A program made the position numbers and the translations under genes. Below the pieces are notes generated by a model. That model saw only the letters and a list, made by a program, of their open reading frames with translations. It was not told the DNA's origin and did no database searches. 64,000 nucleotides of DNA from Diaporthe sp. PMI_573 (Eukaryota > Ascomycota > Sordariomycetes > Diaporthales > Diaporthaceae). Each line of letters opens with the position of its first letter. Position 1 is the stretch's first letter. The stretch covers positions 186,001 through 250,000 of the forward strand of contig JAJTUP010000012.1 of assembly GCA_021399435.1 (NCBI GenBank), read 5' to 3'. Positions 21,901 to 32,378 of this stretch are shown piece after piece.

Positions 21901-22671
21901 TTATTGGCGTATCGGGTTCCATTTTGTCGTACATCATGTGTGTGGCCATGAATCGGTCTCTCACCAATGTCCTCTTCGGCGGCATCGCTGCACCTCAGCA
22001 AAGCGACTACAAGATCGAGGGCAGCGTGACGCAGACCAATATCGAGGACGTGTCGGATGCGCTGGTCAACGCAGAAAGTGTCATCATCGTGGTCGGGTAC
22101 GGCATGGCCGTTGCGAAAGCGCAGTACGCGATATCTGACATGACCAAGATGCTCCGGGCCAAGGGGATCAACGTCCGTTTCGCTATCCACCCTGTTGCTG
22201 GCCGGATGCCTGGTCAGTGCAACGTGCTCCTCGCAGAAGCGAGTGTACCATACGACATTGTGCTCGAGATGGACGAGATTAACGATGACTTTGGAGACAC
22301 GGATGTCACACTGGTCATCGGTGCCAACGATACCGTGAACCCCATCGCCTTGGAACCCAATAGCCCGATCGCTGGCATGCCTGTGCTGCACGCCTGGAAG
22401 AGCAAGCAGACGTTCGTGATGAAGAGAGGAATGGCGAGTGGCTACGGTGAGTTTCCTCTCGTCATATTTTGGGAGTGCTGACTGTGCACATGCTGACTGG
22501 TACTATAGCTGATGTACCCAACCCAATGTTCTACATGCCCGGTACACGCATGTTGTTTGGTGACGCAAGCAAGTCTACCAATGGTAAGTGCATCCACAGG
22601 ATATGGGGTTTTAACGGCGTGCTGATGTGATAATAGCCCTGAAAGCTGCCATCGAGGCCAAGCTATCTTAG
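18919..22671 (+). CDS. NNT: Proton-translocating NAD(P) transhydrogenase, mitochondrial
   Basis: Seven exons: 18919-19021, 19114-20298, 20361-21272, 21331-21501, 21550-22446, 22509-22583 and 22637-22671, giving 1125 residues. All six introns interrupt after codon base 1. An Arg-rich presequence of roughly 100 residues leads into the NAD-binding domain I ([18 protein letters not shown], then [18 protein letters not shown] near 292). The membrane domain II follows, with about a dozen hydrophobic helices across exons 3-5. The NADP-binding domain III ([39 protein letters not shown]) is at the C-terminus, ending in [13 protein letters not shown]. The enzyme moves hydride from NADH to NADP+ across the inner mitochondrial membrane, driven by protons. 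Domain order is the fused alpha-beta layout of animals. For intron 3 the donor GTCAGT at 21273 was chosen because the alternative at 21291 would leave only 40 bp. Confidence 0.95.
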
Positions 22672-23691
22672 ATTCTTTTGGAATGTCGAAGATTTCTTAT
22701 TGTTGTGAGTGTTCCAGATCTGAGTGCATCCATCCTCCCCCAATCACACGCGCCGGTACCTCAGGATAATTACTAACATTGCAAATTATAGCTTCTGCAC
22801 TCTGTGGTTTGAGAAGACGAGTTTCGCATTACATTCCTGACGATACAGCTTAGATACGAGGGTTGGCATCTTGCATCGGTTCACCGCTGTCTTGAGCATC
22901 GTGTGTGGTTAAAGTTGCGATGGATATTATGTTTCTCTTCTTTAAGAGACTATTGTGCCATCTCTTTTTCAAACATTCGCGGGACAGCGGCCGGGTGGTT
23001 CAGAGTGAGCGCTCGGTTGTAGCTATATCGGCCCTTTTCTAGGAGTGGTCATCCGCCGTCCATCCCTTTTTTGAACACAGAGCAATCGCATTTTCAAGCA
23101 TACTACTGCCACCGTCGGTCTTCCCCTGACGGGCCCTTGACCGTGTTAAGCTTCGCGGTCGCCTTTGGCCAGCAGGTTTTTGTCTGATGCACCAACCATC
23201 TCTCGCGCTTGGAAAATATGTGGCGCGCTGACTGCGTTCCACCTTATAGGCCATTGCTTCCCTCGTGTGTCTCGAGGGTGGTTGTCATTTTGGTGCAGTG
23301 TATCGCACAGCATACTGTAACTCAGCAACGCATCTGCCACCCCGCTATGATTCATGATGAGGTGCTGTGACTCCTCGCCGCGACAGGAAATAGCCCCGGC
23401 ATTAGCGCCAAGAAGCCAACCACAGGCTCTGGGAGACTCAACTTCGTCCGGCTAAGTGCCGTCCTAAAGTGATCCAATCCACCAACCTGCCTTGGCCGGC
23501 ATGCTCCTGAAGGAAGCATTAAAATGGCCTTCATTAGGCACAGTACAATTTGGTATAAGAAGAAGCCACGACAATGTAATTCACCTGTAATGGCCCTGGT
23601 CTGAGTCTGGACGGTGGCATCAGTCAGGAGGCCCAGCCATCTCGCCATAGTGTAGCAAAATCATTTCACCTTGTCCAGAAGTGAAAGGATC
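22672..23691. other. Intergenic, no gene seen
   Basis: 1.02 kb between plus-strand genes. The 22695-22790 stretch contains CT/AG-rich sequence resembling a spliced 3' UTR (GTGAGTG at 22703 and TTATAG at 22787), but this is only a possibility. Short ORFs lack support. Confidence 0.35.
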
Positions 23692-25347
23692 ATGGGGTCT
23701 CTTCAACCTCCTTCTTCCCGGGTCACTTCCCGCCAGCGGGTATTCCCTGCGACATTGACTCCGCTAGAGCAAGAAACGGTGACGAAGCTGTCCATTGTCG
23801 ACGCATCCGTGACGCGCTTCTCTACCTGCGCGGCAGTCTGGCTGTACAACCCGACGCAGGCGTCGCAGGATAGCGCGCTGCACAACGATCGCCTGCGACA
23901 AGCCCTGCGCGAGACCCTCGACGACTACCGCCACTTTGCCGGGCAGCTGCGGTGGGTCACCAAGGACGACATCAGGCCCGGTGACCCAAACCCACGCCAC
24001 GTCGGCCGGCCGCTCGTCTCGTACGGCTCCCCCGCCGACCCGGGCGTCGAGCTCGTCTATGCCGAGTACGACCGCCCGCTGGGCGAGGTCGTGCCCAGCG
24101 CGCAGGACCGCAGGACGGACCGGAAGACGTGGGTCGCCACCGACTTCCCGCAGGACGAGCTGCTCCCGCGGTGCCGCCTCGCGTTCAAATCGAGCCTGGC
24201 CGAGTTCGACGGCCTGCCCGGCGTGGCGGTACAGCTCACCAGGTTCGGCTGTGGGGGGTGGGCTGTCGGCGTCATGGTGAGCCACTGCCTCGCCGATGCG
24301 GTGTGTCTGCTGCGGTTCGTGCACGGGTGGGCCGAGAGGTCGCGGGCGCTCGTCGCGGGTAGTGAATCTGCTGTATCTGCAAGCAAGCTTCCGAAGCCCG
24401 TGTTCGAGCCCGGCCTGCTCGACCAGCATGCCGGCCTCACGGGGTGCCCCGAGCCGGACGCCGACAAGGTCGCACTTGCACGCTCGCTGCCCATGCACCG
24501 CTACGACTGGTGGGCCACCGACGCTCCGGGGTATCCCGCCTGGGCGACGGCGTCCTCGGACGCGACGAAGCCCGAGGACCAGCAGGGGATGAGGCTGAGC
24601 CCGTCGACCCTCCCGCCGTGGCCGACGTGGGATATTTCAGCGCCCGTAGAGCATGTACAGATCCGGTTCAGTGCGGACGAGGTATCGCACATCAAGCGAG
24701 CCGCGCAAGACGCCCTGCCCCTCGATCAGCACCAGCAGCAGAACCCGCCCATCTCCCGGCTGGACGCTCTCCTCGCTCACTTGTGGATCCTCATCAACCG
24801 CGCGCGGGGGCACCACGCCACGGGGGAGCAAGTCTACCTAGACATCACGCTGGGGCTCAGGACCCGCGTCAGCCCGCCGCTGCCGGACTCGTTCGCCGGT
24901 TCGCCCATCCTGCTGGGTCACGTGGCGAGGCGGGGGGCGGACGTGTGTTCCTCCGCAGCAGCCAGGGACGACGGGCTCCTTGGCGCCATCGCGCTGGAGA
25001 TACGGAGGATGATGGCGCTGTTCACGACGGCGGCCGTCGGCGCGTACCTCCACGATGCGGCGCACGAGGTTAGCCCGCAGAGACTGTGGCAGGCTTTTCT
25101 GGGGAGCCGGCATACGCTGGTCACGTCGTGGGTGCGGGCCGGGGCGTATGAGGTTGATTTCTGTGGTGGTGGCGACGGTGGGACGAGGCCGGTCTATGTG
25201 CAGGGCAAGATGCCTCGAATGGATGGGGTGTTGCAGATTATGGATGTTGGTGAGGAGACGGGGGACTTTGATGTCAGCTTGTGTCTTGAGAAGGAGGCGA
25301 TGGGAAGGCTACTTGGGGATGAGTTGTTGAGGATGTATGAGCGGTGA
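23692..25347 (+). CDS. BAHD-type acyltransferase
   Basis: Single-exon 551-residue protein of the HxxxD acyl-CoA-dependent transferase superfamily. The catalytic motif SHCLADA is at about H198-D202, in a typical VGVMVSH context. The second family motif DFGWG is replaced by DFCGGG (about residue 488), so the structural loop is altered while the catalytic His is kept. The N-terminal half has the usual LRETLDDYRHFAGQL core. In fungi such proteins acetylate or acylate alcohols and amines of secondary metabolites (trichothecene 3-O-acetyltransferase is a known example); the acceptor here is unknown. GC at third positions is very high (the central part is markedly C/G-rich). The frame opens upstream at a TTG; the first ATG, at 23692, is preferred. 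Confidence 0.87.
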   Translation: MGSLQPPSSRVTSRQRVFPATLTPLEQETVTKLSIVDASVTRFSTCAAVWLYNPTQASQDSALHNDRLRQALRETLDDYRHFAGQLRWVTKDDIRPGDPNPRHVGRPLVSYGSPADPGVELVYAEYDRPLGEVVPSAQDRRTDRKTWVATDFPQDELLPRCRLAFKSSLAEFDGLPGVAVQLTRFGCGGWAVGVMVSHCLADAVCLLRFVHGWAERSRALVAGSESAVSASKLPKPVFEPGLLDQHAGLTGCPEPDADKVALARSLPMHRYDWWATDAPGYPAWATASSDATKPEDQQGMRLSPSTLPPWPTWDISAPVEHVQIRFSADEVSHIKRAAQDALPLDQHQQQNPPISRLDALLAHLWILINRARGHHATGEQVYLDITLGLRTRVSPPLPDSFAGSPILLGHVARRGADVCSSAAARDDGLLGAIALEIRRMMALFTTAAVGAYLHDAAHEVSPQRLWQAFLGSRHTLVTSWVRAGAYEVDFCGGGDGGTRPVYVQGKMPRMDGVLQIMDVGEETGDFDVSLCLEKEAMGRLLGDELLRMYER

Positions 25348-26080
25348 TACCTGGGTATATCATATTGGATAAATCCGATGTCATAGACTATACGCGAGTG
25401 AGAATATAGATCATCCATAGAGAATGCTTGAAGTACAATCTACCGGCAGTGTCTGTAAGTGATTCCTAGGTATCCATACAAGTGTTACCCAGATTCTATC
25501 ACGTGTGCGGCTTGAGGACCAAGAACCCGATATCTTGCAACGAATGAATATACTGTTATCAGCTGTTCCCACGAAAAGTTTCCATCTTTCATTACGAAGA
25601 GGGAGGTGAAAAAGGAGCGGTATCAAGACTTGTTCAAGCACGTTACAACGCTCATGGTTCACTGCGAAGGGTGTGCCTCTGGGAAACATAGCAGCAACTG
25701 AAGGTGTCATCTCGTTCTCAATAATCAACAATATCATGGCAGCGCAGTCCTGGCTCTTATGCTACATAATTGTGTGACCCTGTTCTATCGCGGGACTGTC
25801 CTCGAGAGCTCGAGGGAGGGGTGGGAAGATGTGACGGCATCCACGACCGATATCTATCTCCCTTTCCACATTCCAAGGCAACGTGGATTTTTTACTCTAA
25901 TATGGGATCAAAAGCAAGAAAATCAAGTGGATACAGCAGAGACGGCCACTCACATACTAGTACGTACCTAGGTAGGTAGGAGGTGGCCATGCGGTTGACT
26001 AGCCTCGCGCAAGTGGCTCATAAGCCCCCCTAGCCAGACTTTGACCCAAGGATATAAACAAGTTAATGTGATGACTTTTC
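25348..26080. other. Intergenic, no gene seen
   Basis: About 730 bp with no supported gene. It contains the acyltransferase 3' flank and a small TAGG-rich tract (GTACCTAGGTAGGTAGGAGG) at about 25964-25983. Confidence 0.4.
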
Positions 26081-26215
26081 GGGCCGGTAGTATAGCGGTG
26101 TACACCCGGGTTTCCTTACTCCTGTGCTAAAGTCACAGTGAGACCTTGCCTTGACTTCGTCTACCTAAGATTTCAAGCACCCCGGGAGGGTCAGGTTCAA
26201 CTCCTGGTCGGCCTA
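26081..26215 (+). tRNA. tRNA-Glu-like locus (TTC) with a ~65-nt insertion, possibly a pseudogene
   Basis: A cloverleaf can be drawn. The acceptor is GGGCCGG/TCGGCCT (5 Watson-Crick pairs plus 2 G-T). The D arm TAGTATAGCGGTGTAC matches box A. The anticodon stem CCCGG/CCGGG is perfect across an insertion, the variable loop is AGGG, and the T arm TCAGG-TTCAACT-CCTGG is box B-like. The loop reads G-T-TTC-C, giving anticodon TTC (Glu), with about 65 extra bases (26116-26180) in the intron position. A run of six T at about 26233 could be the terminator. G at position 32 and C at 37 are unusual, and the intron is long, so this may be a decayed or chimeric copy. The identity call is weak. Confidence 0.45.
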
Positions 26216-28101
26216 ATACCAATTCTTTCTTTCTTTTTTCGTCAACTCTGTACCGTTCCCTTCTGCCCCTATCCCCACCCTGCGCCTTCTTCGTCATTCT
26301 TCTTGTCAATCTCCTGTGCATAACTACTAATCTTATATTTACAGCTGAAATTTGCTATGTCAAAACCTTGACTGACTGGAGTCCTAGTATAATGATTCTA
26401 CTCCCAGGTTACTACCTAAGCCGTAAACCAAAATAGACGTCAAGTATCCATTTGGCAGATTATCAGCCCAACAATCATGTGGTCCCTGAATACCACTTTC
26501 TTGACATACATTAACTCTTGAAGAAAGGTTGTAAGCTCCCTGTTCCGGTAAGCGTTTGACATGACCTGGAACTCGCCAGAGGCTGTAATTTGACATGCAG
26601 TGTCCCTCTCAGGGAACACTGTGGTGGGTAAGCTCTCTATGCCGCACCACCGGTCTTCGCCTTCACACGATAGCGAGCAAGTCGGACCAGGAGACTTTGA
26701 TCCATCAGCCAGATTCTGAACTACAGATTGACATTTCACCTTGTGGTAGCCACGAGTCGGTTGTGGACCTTGGTGGCCAAAAAAGACAGTAAACATTGAA
26801 TGAACAGACTTCACTAGCTTCCAAGGTTGTGTTGTGAGAGGAGTCAGAACACATCTAGATACTGGTTGAAATGGAGTATTTGGTTTGTTTTACTGATTAA
26901 TTGATGTGGCCTTTGATATTATATTAGTTTCCAAATCGTATCTTCCTGCCTAGTTGATCACGGTTTCAGAGTGTCCTCACGGTTTCTTGTCAATATTGTC
27001 TCTGAAGCCTTCTCTGTTCACATTTCTGAATATAGAGTTTTCAAAAAGGAATTTAACCCAACGTTTAAGCGGAAAAATATAGAAGGATCAAGAGTGGTTG
27101 CAATATTGTAATCCATCCCCTCCAGTTACCTGATGGAGATTGAGAAACTAGTACGTCGCCGCTACAGTTTCGTGATACTCTTCCAGGGGGGGCCAGATGG
27201 CAGAAGCGAAATGTGAAAGAATGAATGGATTCGTCTATCATGCACCAAGACAGGACACACCGCTTTCTTACTGATGAACATGATCCACCAGGCGCCTCTG
27301 AGAAACCTGAACCAACAAAGACCAGTAATATTACCAGTTGCCAACTGATAGACCAACCACAGCGCGGGTATTGCAAGCCGACCGGGATCAACTAGCTCCA
27401 ACCAATCTAGACCTGATACGTCTTGGAAAGCCCTTGGACTTCTGCGCCCAGTCCCACTGGATCAATCACCCGTAACTACATGCTCATGTGGTTGAAGAGG
27501 TTTTGTTATATAGGGTTGGTATGGGATGGTGTTCATGAGCCCAGAAGCCATCATTAGCGAATCTTCTTTCTCGCTCCTCAAATGAGACAATCGATACTGA
27601 AGCGGGAGGCAATCTTGAGTGAGATCAGGGATGCATCCATATCGTTAGCATTCTTACGGCGTCTTCCTTCGCGGCAGTTAGTGCAGCTGACCCCGGTCTT
27701 CACCCCACATAACCTACATATGTAAGCATGGAGTGCCACTCGATGCAGGCACACCTGGGCATGGAAGCTGAAGCAACTTACACGCGGAACTTGGAGAAAT
27801 TTGTTGTGGATAAACTCAGCTCCTGCTAGGATCTAATCTTTCTCTTTCAAACACGATCTGAGAAGACTCGGACCTACGGCAGCTTAATGCCCCGAGGATC
27901 CCGGGGTTGCATTACATCCTCATTGGGAGGCCAAGCCCCTTGCTTCAGCAGCCCCTCAATCCTCACATCTGCTTGCAGCACCTTCCACACACCATCGGTG
28001 ACACACCGAGACCATTTCATTTCTTTCCGTAGAAGTCTACGCGAGCAGAATCACGCAAAGAGTGTCGATACTCTCGACTGTATTTCCCTCACGAAACAAA
28101 A
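26216..28101. other. Intergenic, AT-richer, no firm gene
   Basis: 1.89 kb upstream of the P450. Composition is AT-richer than in neighbouring genes. A minus-strand ORF at 26440-26814 is listed separately as doubtful. Other ORFs (27065-27401 minus) show nothing recognisable. The last ~300 bp should be the P450 promoter. Confidence 0.4.
26440..26796 (-). CDS. Doubtful small Cys-containing ORF
   Basis: Open frame of about 118 codons on the minus strand from the ATG at 26796. The product has five to six cysteines in short spacing (KCQS, TCSLSC, RWCG, TACQI) followed by a polar helix. No signal peptide is obvious at this start. I recognise no family. It could be the 3' exon of a small secreted protein gene or a chance frame. 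It is listed only because the Cys pattern stands out in an otherwise empty region. Confidence 0.2.
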   Translation of the reverse strand: MFTVFFGHQGPQPTRGYHKVKCQSVVQNLADGSKSPGPTCSLSCEGEDRWCGIESLPTTVFPERDTACQITASGEFQVMSNAYRNRELTTFLQELMYVKKVVFRDHMIVGLIICQMDT

Positions 28102-30144
28102 ATGGGTTCTTCGTTGCCGGGCGGCGTGGAGCCAAGTGCGGCCCTCGTGGTCAAGTCCCTTGGGATCGCAGCTCTGGCCGGACTGGCGCTGTTCTTCACG
28201 CGTCTCTATCAAGCTAGAACTAAATTCCGGAACTTGATAAAAAAATATGATATTGTGAGAGGAACCATGGATCCTGTAGATGCATCTACGAGTTTGAAAT
28301 TGACGTGCCTGCAGCCCATCTTGCCTCACTCATTCCTATTCGGCCATCTGATAGTCGTGGGCAAGGCCCTTGCCGCTTACCCTGCGGATTTGTAAGTGCT
28401 CAGCACATACTATCTGATGTCTGTAGACCGCCAGGGGAGGTGGGCAGGCCTTACTTGCTGTGGGACCTCCGCGAACGCCACGTCCCTCCTTCCTGTGAGA
28501 ACGGAAGACAGTCGCTGATGCCTGTGGCCAAAGCTCCAAGCTCGGTATTGTGTACGCCATGACCCAGGCGTATCCAGAAATCGTCAAGAACGGCCTGGTG
28601 TATTTCGACACCTGGCCACTGGGGGAGGCGACGCTGGCTGCCTTCGATCCTGACTTGATGGCCCAATTTACCCAGGACAAGTCCTACCCGAAGTCAGAAA
28701 TGGTCAGCTTCGAACTTGAGCCCCTCACGGATCTGCACGATCTGGTGACAATGGAGGGCCAGGAGTGGAAGACATGGCGTGGCGTTTTCAACCCGGGCTT
28801 CTCAGCTAAGAACCTGACAGCACTATTGCCCGCCTTCCTGGAGGAGATCCAAGTGCTCAGGGAGAGGCTTGTCAAGTATGCTGAGTCGGGGAAGGTGATC
28901 AAGATGGAGGAGACGATCCAGAGGGCTACTGTAGATGTCATTTGTCGGGCGGCATTGTAAGTCCATAACCCAGATTATGGTTCCTCGCCAGAAGGAACAC
29001 ATCGCCTTCTGGGATAGTAGAAGCTCTAGGGCACCCGAAGCCTTTACTGATTACATTCAATAGGGGATTCAGACTGCACAGCCAAACAAGAGAGACCCCG
29101 TTCGTCACGACCTTACAAAATCAGGTTCGTGAATAAGACCTTGCTCCTTCGATGACCCTGAGATGACATGGAGTACTGTAGATCTGGTGGCTTGTCTGTG
29201 ACACAACCATTCCGAACTTAATCAAGTTCCTGATTCCAATCAGACGCTTCATATTGTGGAACAACAACCGCAAGATGAAGAATTTCCTCGCTCCCCTGAT
29301 CGAGGAAGACATAGCGCGGCTGGACAGGGGCGAGGTCTCAGAGGTCAAGACCATCAACTATCTCGCCATCAAGGCCTTCAGGTCCGAGGTGCAGCAGTCC
29401 GGTACCGCAACCGCCAGCAAGACGCCGAGCGTCGACCCCAAGTTCCTCGACATGGCCATCTCCCAGCTCAAGATCTTCATCTTCGCAGGCCACGACACGA
29501 CCGCCTCCACCGTATCCTTCGCCTACAGCCGCCTATACCGCCACCCAGAGGTCCTGGCCAGCACCCGCGCGGAGCACGACCAGGTCCTCGGGCCCGACAC
29601 CTCGCAGGCGCTCGCGCGGCTGACCGAGAACCCGAACCTCCTCAACCAGATGCCCTACACGAGCGCCGTGATCAGGGAGACGCTGCGCCTGTACCCGCCC
29701 GGGGCGACGGCGCGCGTGGGCGTCCCCGGCGGGTTCCTGACGGACCCGGCCACGGGGAAGGCCTACCCGACGGAAGGGATGACGCTGTGGTCGACGAGCT
29801 TCGCGACGCACCGCTTGGCCGAGTACTGGGTGCGGCCGGACGAGTTCCTGCCGGAGCGGTGGCTCACGCGCGACGAGACCGACCCCTTGTACCCGCGCAA
29901 GAACGCGTGGAGGCCCTTCGAGCTGGGGCCCAGGAATTGCATCGGGCAGGAGCTCGCGCAGGTCGAGATGCGCGCCATCCTGGCTATGACGGTGCGGGAG
30001 CTTGATATTGAGCCGGCGTACCCTGCCAATGCGCCCGAGGCGCTTGGCGAGAAGGCTTATCAGTCGATGGGGGTTGGTGACATTACTGGGCATGTGAAGG
30101 ATGGGTTCCCTGTGAGGGTGAAGTTGAGGGCTAGTTTGAAGTAG
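28102..30144 (+). CDS. Cytochrome P450 monooxygenase, ER-anchored
   Basis: Five exons: 28102-28254, 28315-28391, 28534-28956, 29064-29124 and 29182-30144, giving 558 residues. The N-terminus has one hydrophobic anchor (about 15-35), then the Pro-rich hinge IPILPHSFLFGHL. The I-helix oxygen-binding motif is AGHDTTAST, the K-helix is ETLRLYPPG (ExxR), PERW follows, and the heme loop FELGPRNCIG places the ligand at about C491. All catalytic elements are intact. All junctions were fixed by phase; the first intron is a multiple of three without an in-frame stop, so its retention would add 20 residues before PILPHS, which I judge unlikely. The hinge resembles that of fungal P450s of secondary-metabolite pathways (inference). 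The substrate is unknown. It is convergent with the LCCL gene 248 bp away. Confidence 0.92.
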
Positions 30145-30392
30145 GCTGGGGTGGTGGTGGCTTCACTGCTACCACTTGTTGTTGATTCTTTCGCAGGAGC
30201 CCAAATTACAACATTACGGAAGATCTTGTACAACTACGTTGCGAACAGTCAGACAAACGCACGGGGAAACAGTAGTATATACTAGCGTCGCTCTTAAAAA
30301 AAAAGGATAAGAAATGCACAATGGTCTATACACTCTAGTTCGACCGGTATCCAGGTCTTCTTGTGTCCAAACATTCGTAGGTACGCGTCTAC

Positions 30393-32378
30393 TCAGAGCT
30401 CTATCTTGACCTCGCCATCACTGCTGCGTTTGCCAATGCTAGACGCTCCGGGCTTCATAGCTTCCCATTCGAGGTCCCTATCCCACACCCCGGCCTTGGT
30501 GTAGTCGAGGCTCCTTGTTCCAGACACATACGCGAAGCGGAAATACTCCTTCACCTCGATTTCGTCTTTCCTGTTCCACGTGAAGGTCTTGTCCTCGAAG
30601 TCCTCGTCGTCGTCGAAGTAACCCCTGAATCGCTCAACATCGTTGACGAGGAGGCTGATGCCGTCTAGTCTGATATTTCTCTTTGGTGGCGATTCCCACT
30701 GGAAGGTGATATTTGACACAGCGCTTCCGACCTGGATGTCTGGCACAGTTGCAAATGTAGGCAGTACGGAGCCTAGCTGCCCGTCGCCTCGTAGGGCATA
30801 TGAAGTCTGCAGGATGGGGTCCCAGCCCCAGCGGGCGATCCCGTTGATGAACAGCCCTACCAAGAGGCCTTGGTAAAGAAGAGCAGGGCGAGTCTGCATG
30901 CTCGTGCCAGTGAGCAGCACGAGTGCGAGGAAATAGTGATGGAGTCGGAGATTGAGGTCCCAGATCTTTAGGAAGACGAGAAGCACGACGCCTCCCACGA
31001 GACCGAGGTACAGCGCTCCATACCGGATGAGACGTCCTTCTTGGCGGAAGAACCAAACCTGCTTCACCACGATCAAGGCAATGATGCCGACGATGATGAG
31101 CAAGGCGAGCACACCACCAGGCTGCTGGGAGATATCGTGGGCGTTCAGTCTGTTGATAGGTATGTTAGGGCTGAGGGTATAATTATCGAGTGCTCCCACC
31201 CAGCATGCGCCGAGCCACAGGACAGTCTTCTCGATCTGTGCCGTCAGTCCTGTGAGGGTGCGGCGGACCGCCATTTTGTCGTAGATGACCCAGGCCACAA
31301 ACATGACAGGCACATATTTTCCAACGATTATGGTGAACAGTTCACGGAACGAGCTGTGGGTAGGAGGGTCCGAGACCAGGCCGACGTGCCAGAAAATGCC
31401 CGAGAATTCGGTGAAGAAGAAGAGTGCGGGTGAGGTGGTGAACAAGGATAGGACTGTCGTGTAGATGACATCCACCACGAGCAAGGGCCACCTCATATCT
31501 CGAGCTCTGCACTGAACCGACTTCTCAAAGAGGAAGGATTGAGGGAAATAAGAGTCGAAGCCGATGCTCTCGATGCCATGCCGAAGGGTGCTGTTGTAGC
31601 TGTCCCGTGTGCCAACAAGCTTGATCACGCCGCAGCCGCCCTCAGAATTGGTGATAGCCCCAGCATGGATGGCAGAGCCACATATAATGGAATCACCCCG
31701 ATAAGCCCCATATCGGTCAGTGTCGTTGACCGGCCCGCCGACGACGAGCTGCCGGTAGTTGACCTCTTGGTCGCCGACCGCCCGCGGCTCACTCAGCTGA
31801 TAGCTCGCGCAGTTTGCGGGACACCTGAACGGGAATTCGCTGCCCTTGAAAGGCCGACACTTATTCCCATTCAGGTCGCAGCTGTTGCCCCGGCCCCAGA
31901 AGTAGGCGCCGCATCCGATCTCCTGCGGCTTCCCCCAGGGCTTGAGCTCGGTGATGCGGCTCTCCTGCCGCTTGACAATGGAGAATGTCAGGAGCCACAG
32001 GAACAGATATGCGACGAAGAGCAAGACCCGGTGCTTCCTCCTCGGCAAGTACTTATCGAGCAGGACAATGGGGAGTTGCTGGACGGCCGGGAGGATAGGG
32101 ACGATATGGTAGGCGACTGGATTCTGAGGTCCCTTTGCCCATCTTGCTGCAGTTCTGCCGAATTTCCTGATAGGATAGGGGACCCATCTCCAGTGCTTGC
32201 TCAGGCCGTCTTCCTCAAGAAACCTGGGCAAGGGTGTCGGGTTGCCCTCTTGCAGTTCGTGAAGCTGAGGCCCTTCGATGGGCGCGTCCGGGTGAGACTG
32301 CAGGCCTACTTCCCCGGAATGGTCGGAAGCATCAATGCCCCCATTTGCGTTCTCTGCGTGTCCATTCGCTGAGCTCAT
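30393..32378 (-). CDS. LCCL-domain multi-pass membrane protein
   Basis: Single-exon 661-residue protein from ATG 32378. The cytosolic N-terminus (~110 residues) is polar. One transmembrane helix (LLFVAYLFLWLLTF) follows, then a Cys-rich luminal or extracellular region with CGAYFWG, several paired cysteines, and the LCCL signature SIICGSAIHAGAI...GGCGVIKLVG, ending in HGIESIGFDSYFP. About eight or nine more hydrophobic helices follow between roughly residues 300 and 520, and a soluble C-terminal tail with acidic DDDEDFEDK. Fungal LCCL proteins with this layout exist in many ascomycetes, but their role is not established. LCCL domains may bind lipid or polysaccharide. Possible N-glycosylation sites (NDT, NST) lie in the luminal part. 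The tail may be cytosolic or luminal depending on helix count. Confidence 0.9.
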   Translation of the reverse strand: MSSANGHAENANGGIDASDHSGEVGLQSHPDAPIEGPQLHELQEGNPTPLPRFLEEDGLSKHWRWVPYPIRKFGRTAARWAKGPQNPVAYHIVPILPAVQQLPIVLLDKYLPRRKHRVLLFVAYLFLWLLTFSIVKRQESRITELKPWGKPQEIGCGAYFWGRGNSCDLNGNKCRPFKGSEFPFRCPANCASYQLSEPRAVGDQEVNYRQLVVGGPVNDTDRYGAYRGDSIICGSAIHAGAITNSEGGCGVIKLVGTRDSYNSTLRHGIESIGFDSYFPQSFLFEKSVQCRARDMRWPLLVVDVIYTTVLSLFTTSPALFFFTEFSGIFWHVGLVSDPPTHSSFRELFTIIVGKYVPVMFVAWVIYDKMAVRRTLTGLTAQIEKTVLWLGACWVGALDNYTLSPNIPINRLNAHDISQQPGGVLALLIIVGIIALIVVKQVWFFRQEGRLIRYGALYLGLVGGVVLLVFLKIWDLNLRLHHYFLALVLLTGTSMQTRPALLYQGLLVGLFINGIARWGWDPILQTSYALRGDGQLGSVLPTFATVPDIQVGSAVSNITFQWESPPKRNIRLDGISLLVNDVERFRGYFDDDEDFEDKTFTWNRKDEIEVKEYFRFAYVSGTRSLDYTKAGVWDRDLEWEAMKPGASSIGKRSSDGEVKIEL

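Noticed and set aside
21546..22391. 281-codon antisense ORF within the transhydrogenase
   Set aside because: Shadow of the well-supported exon 5; His/Arg-rich translation typical of an antisense frame.
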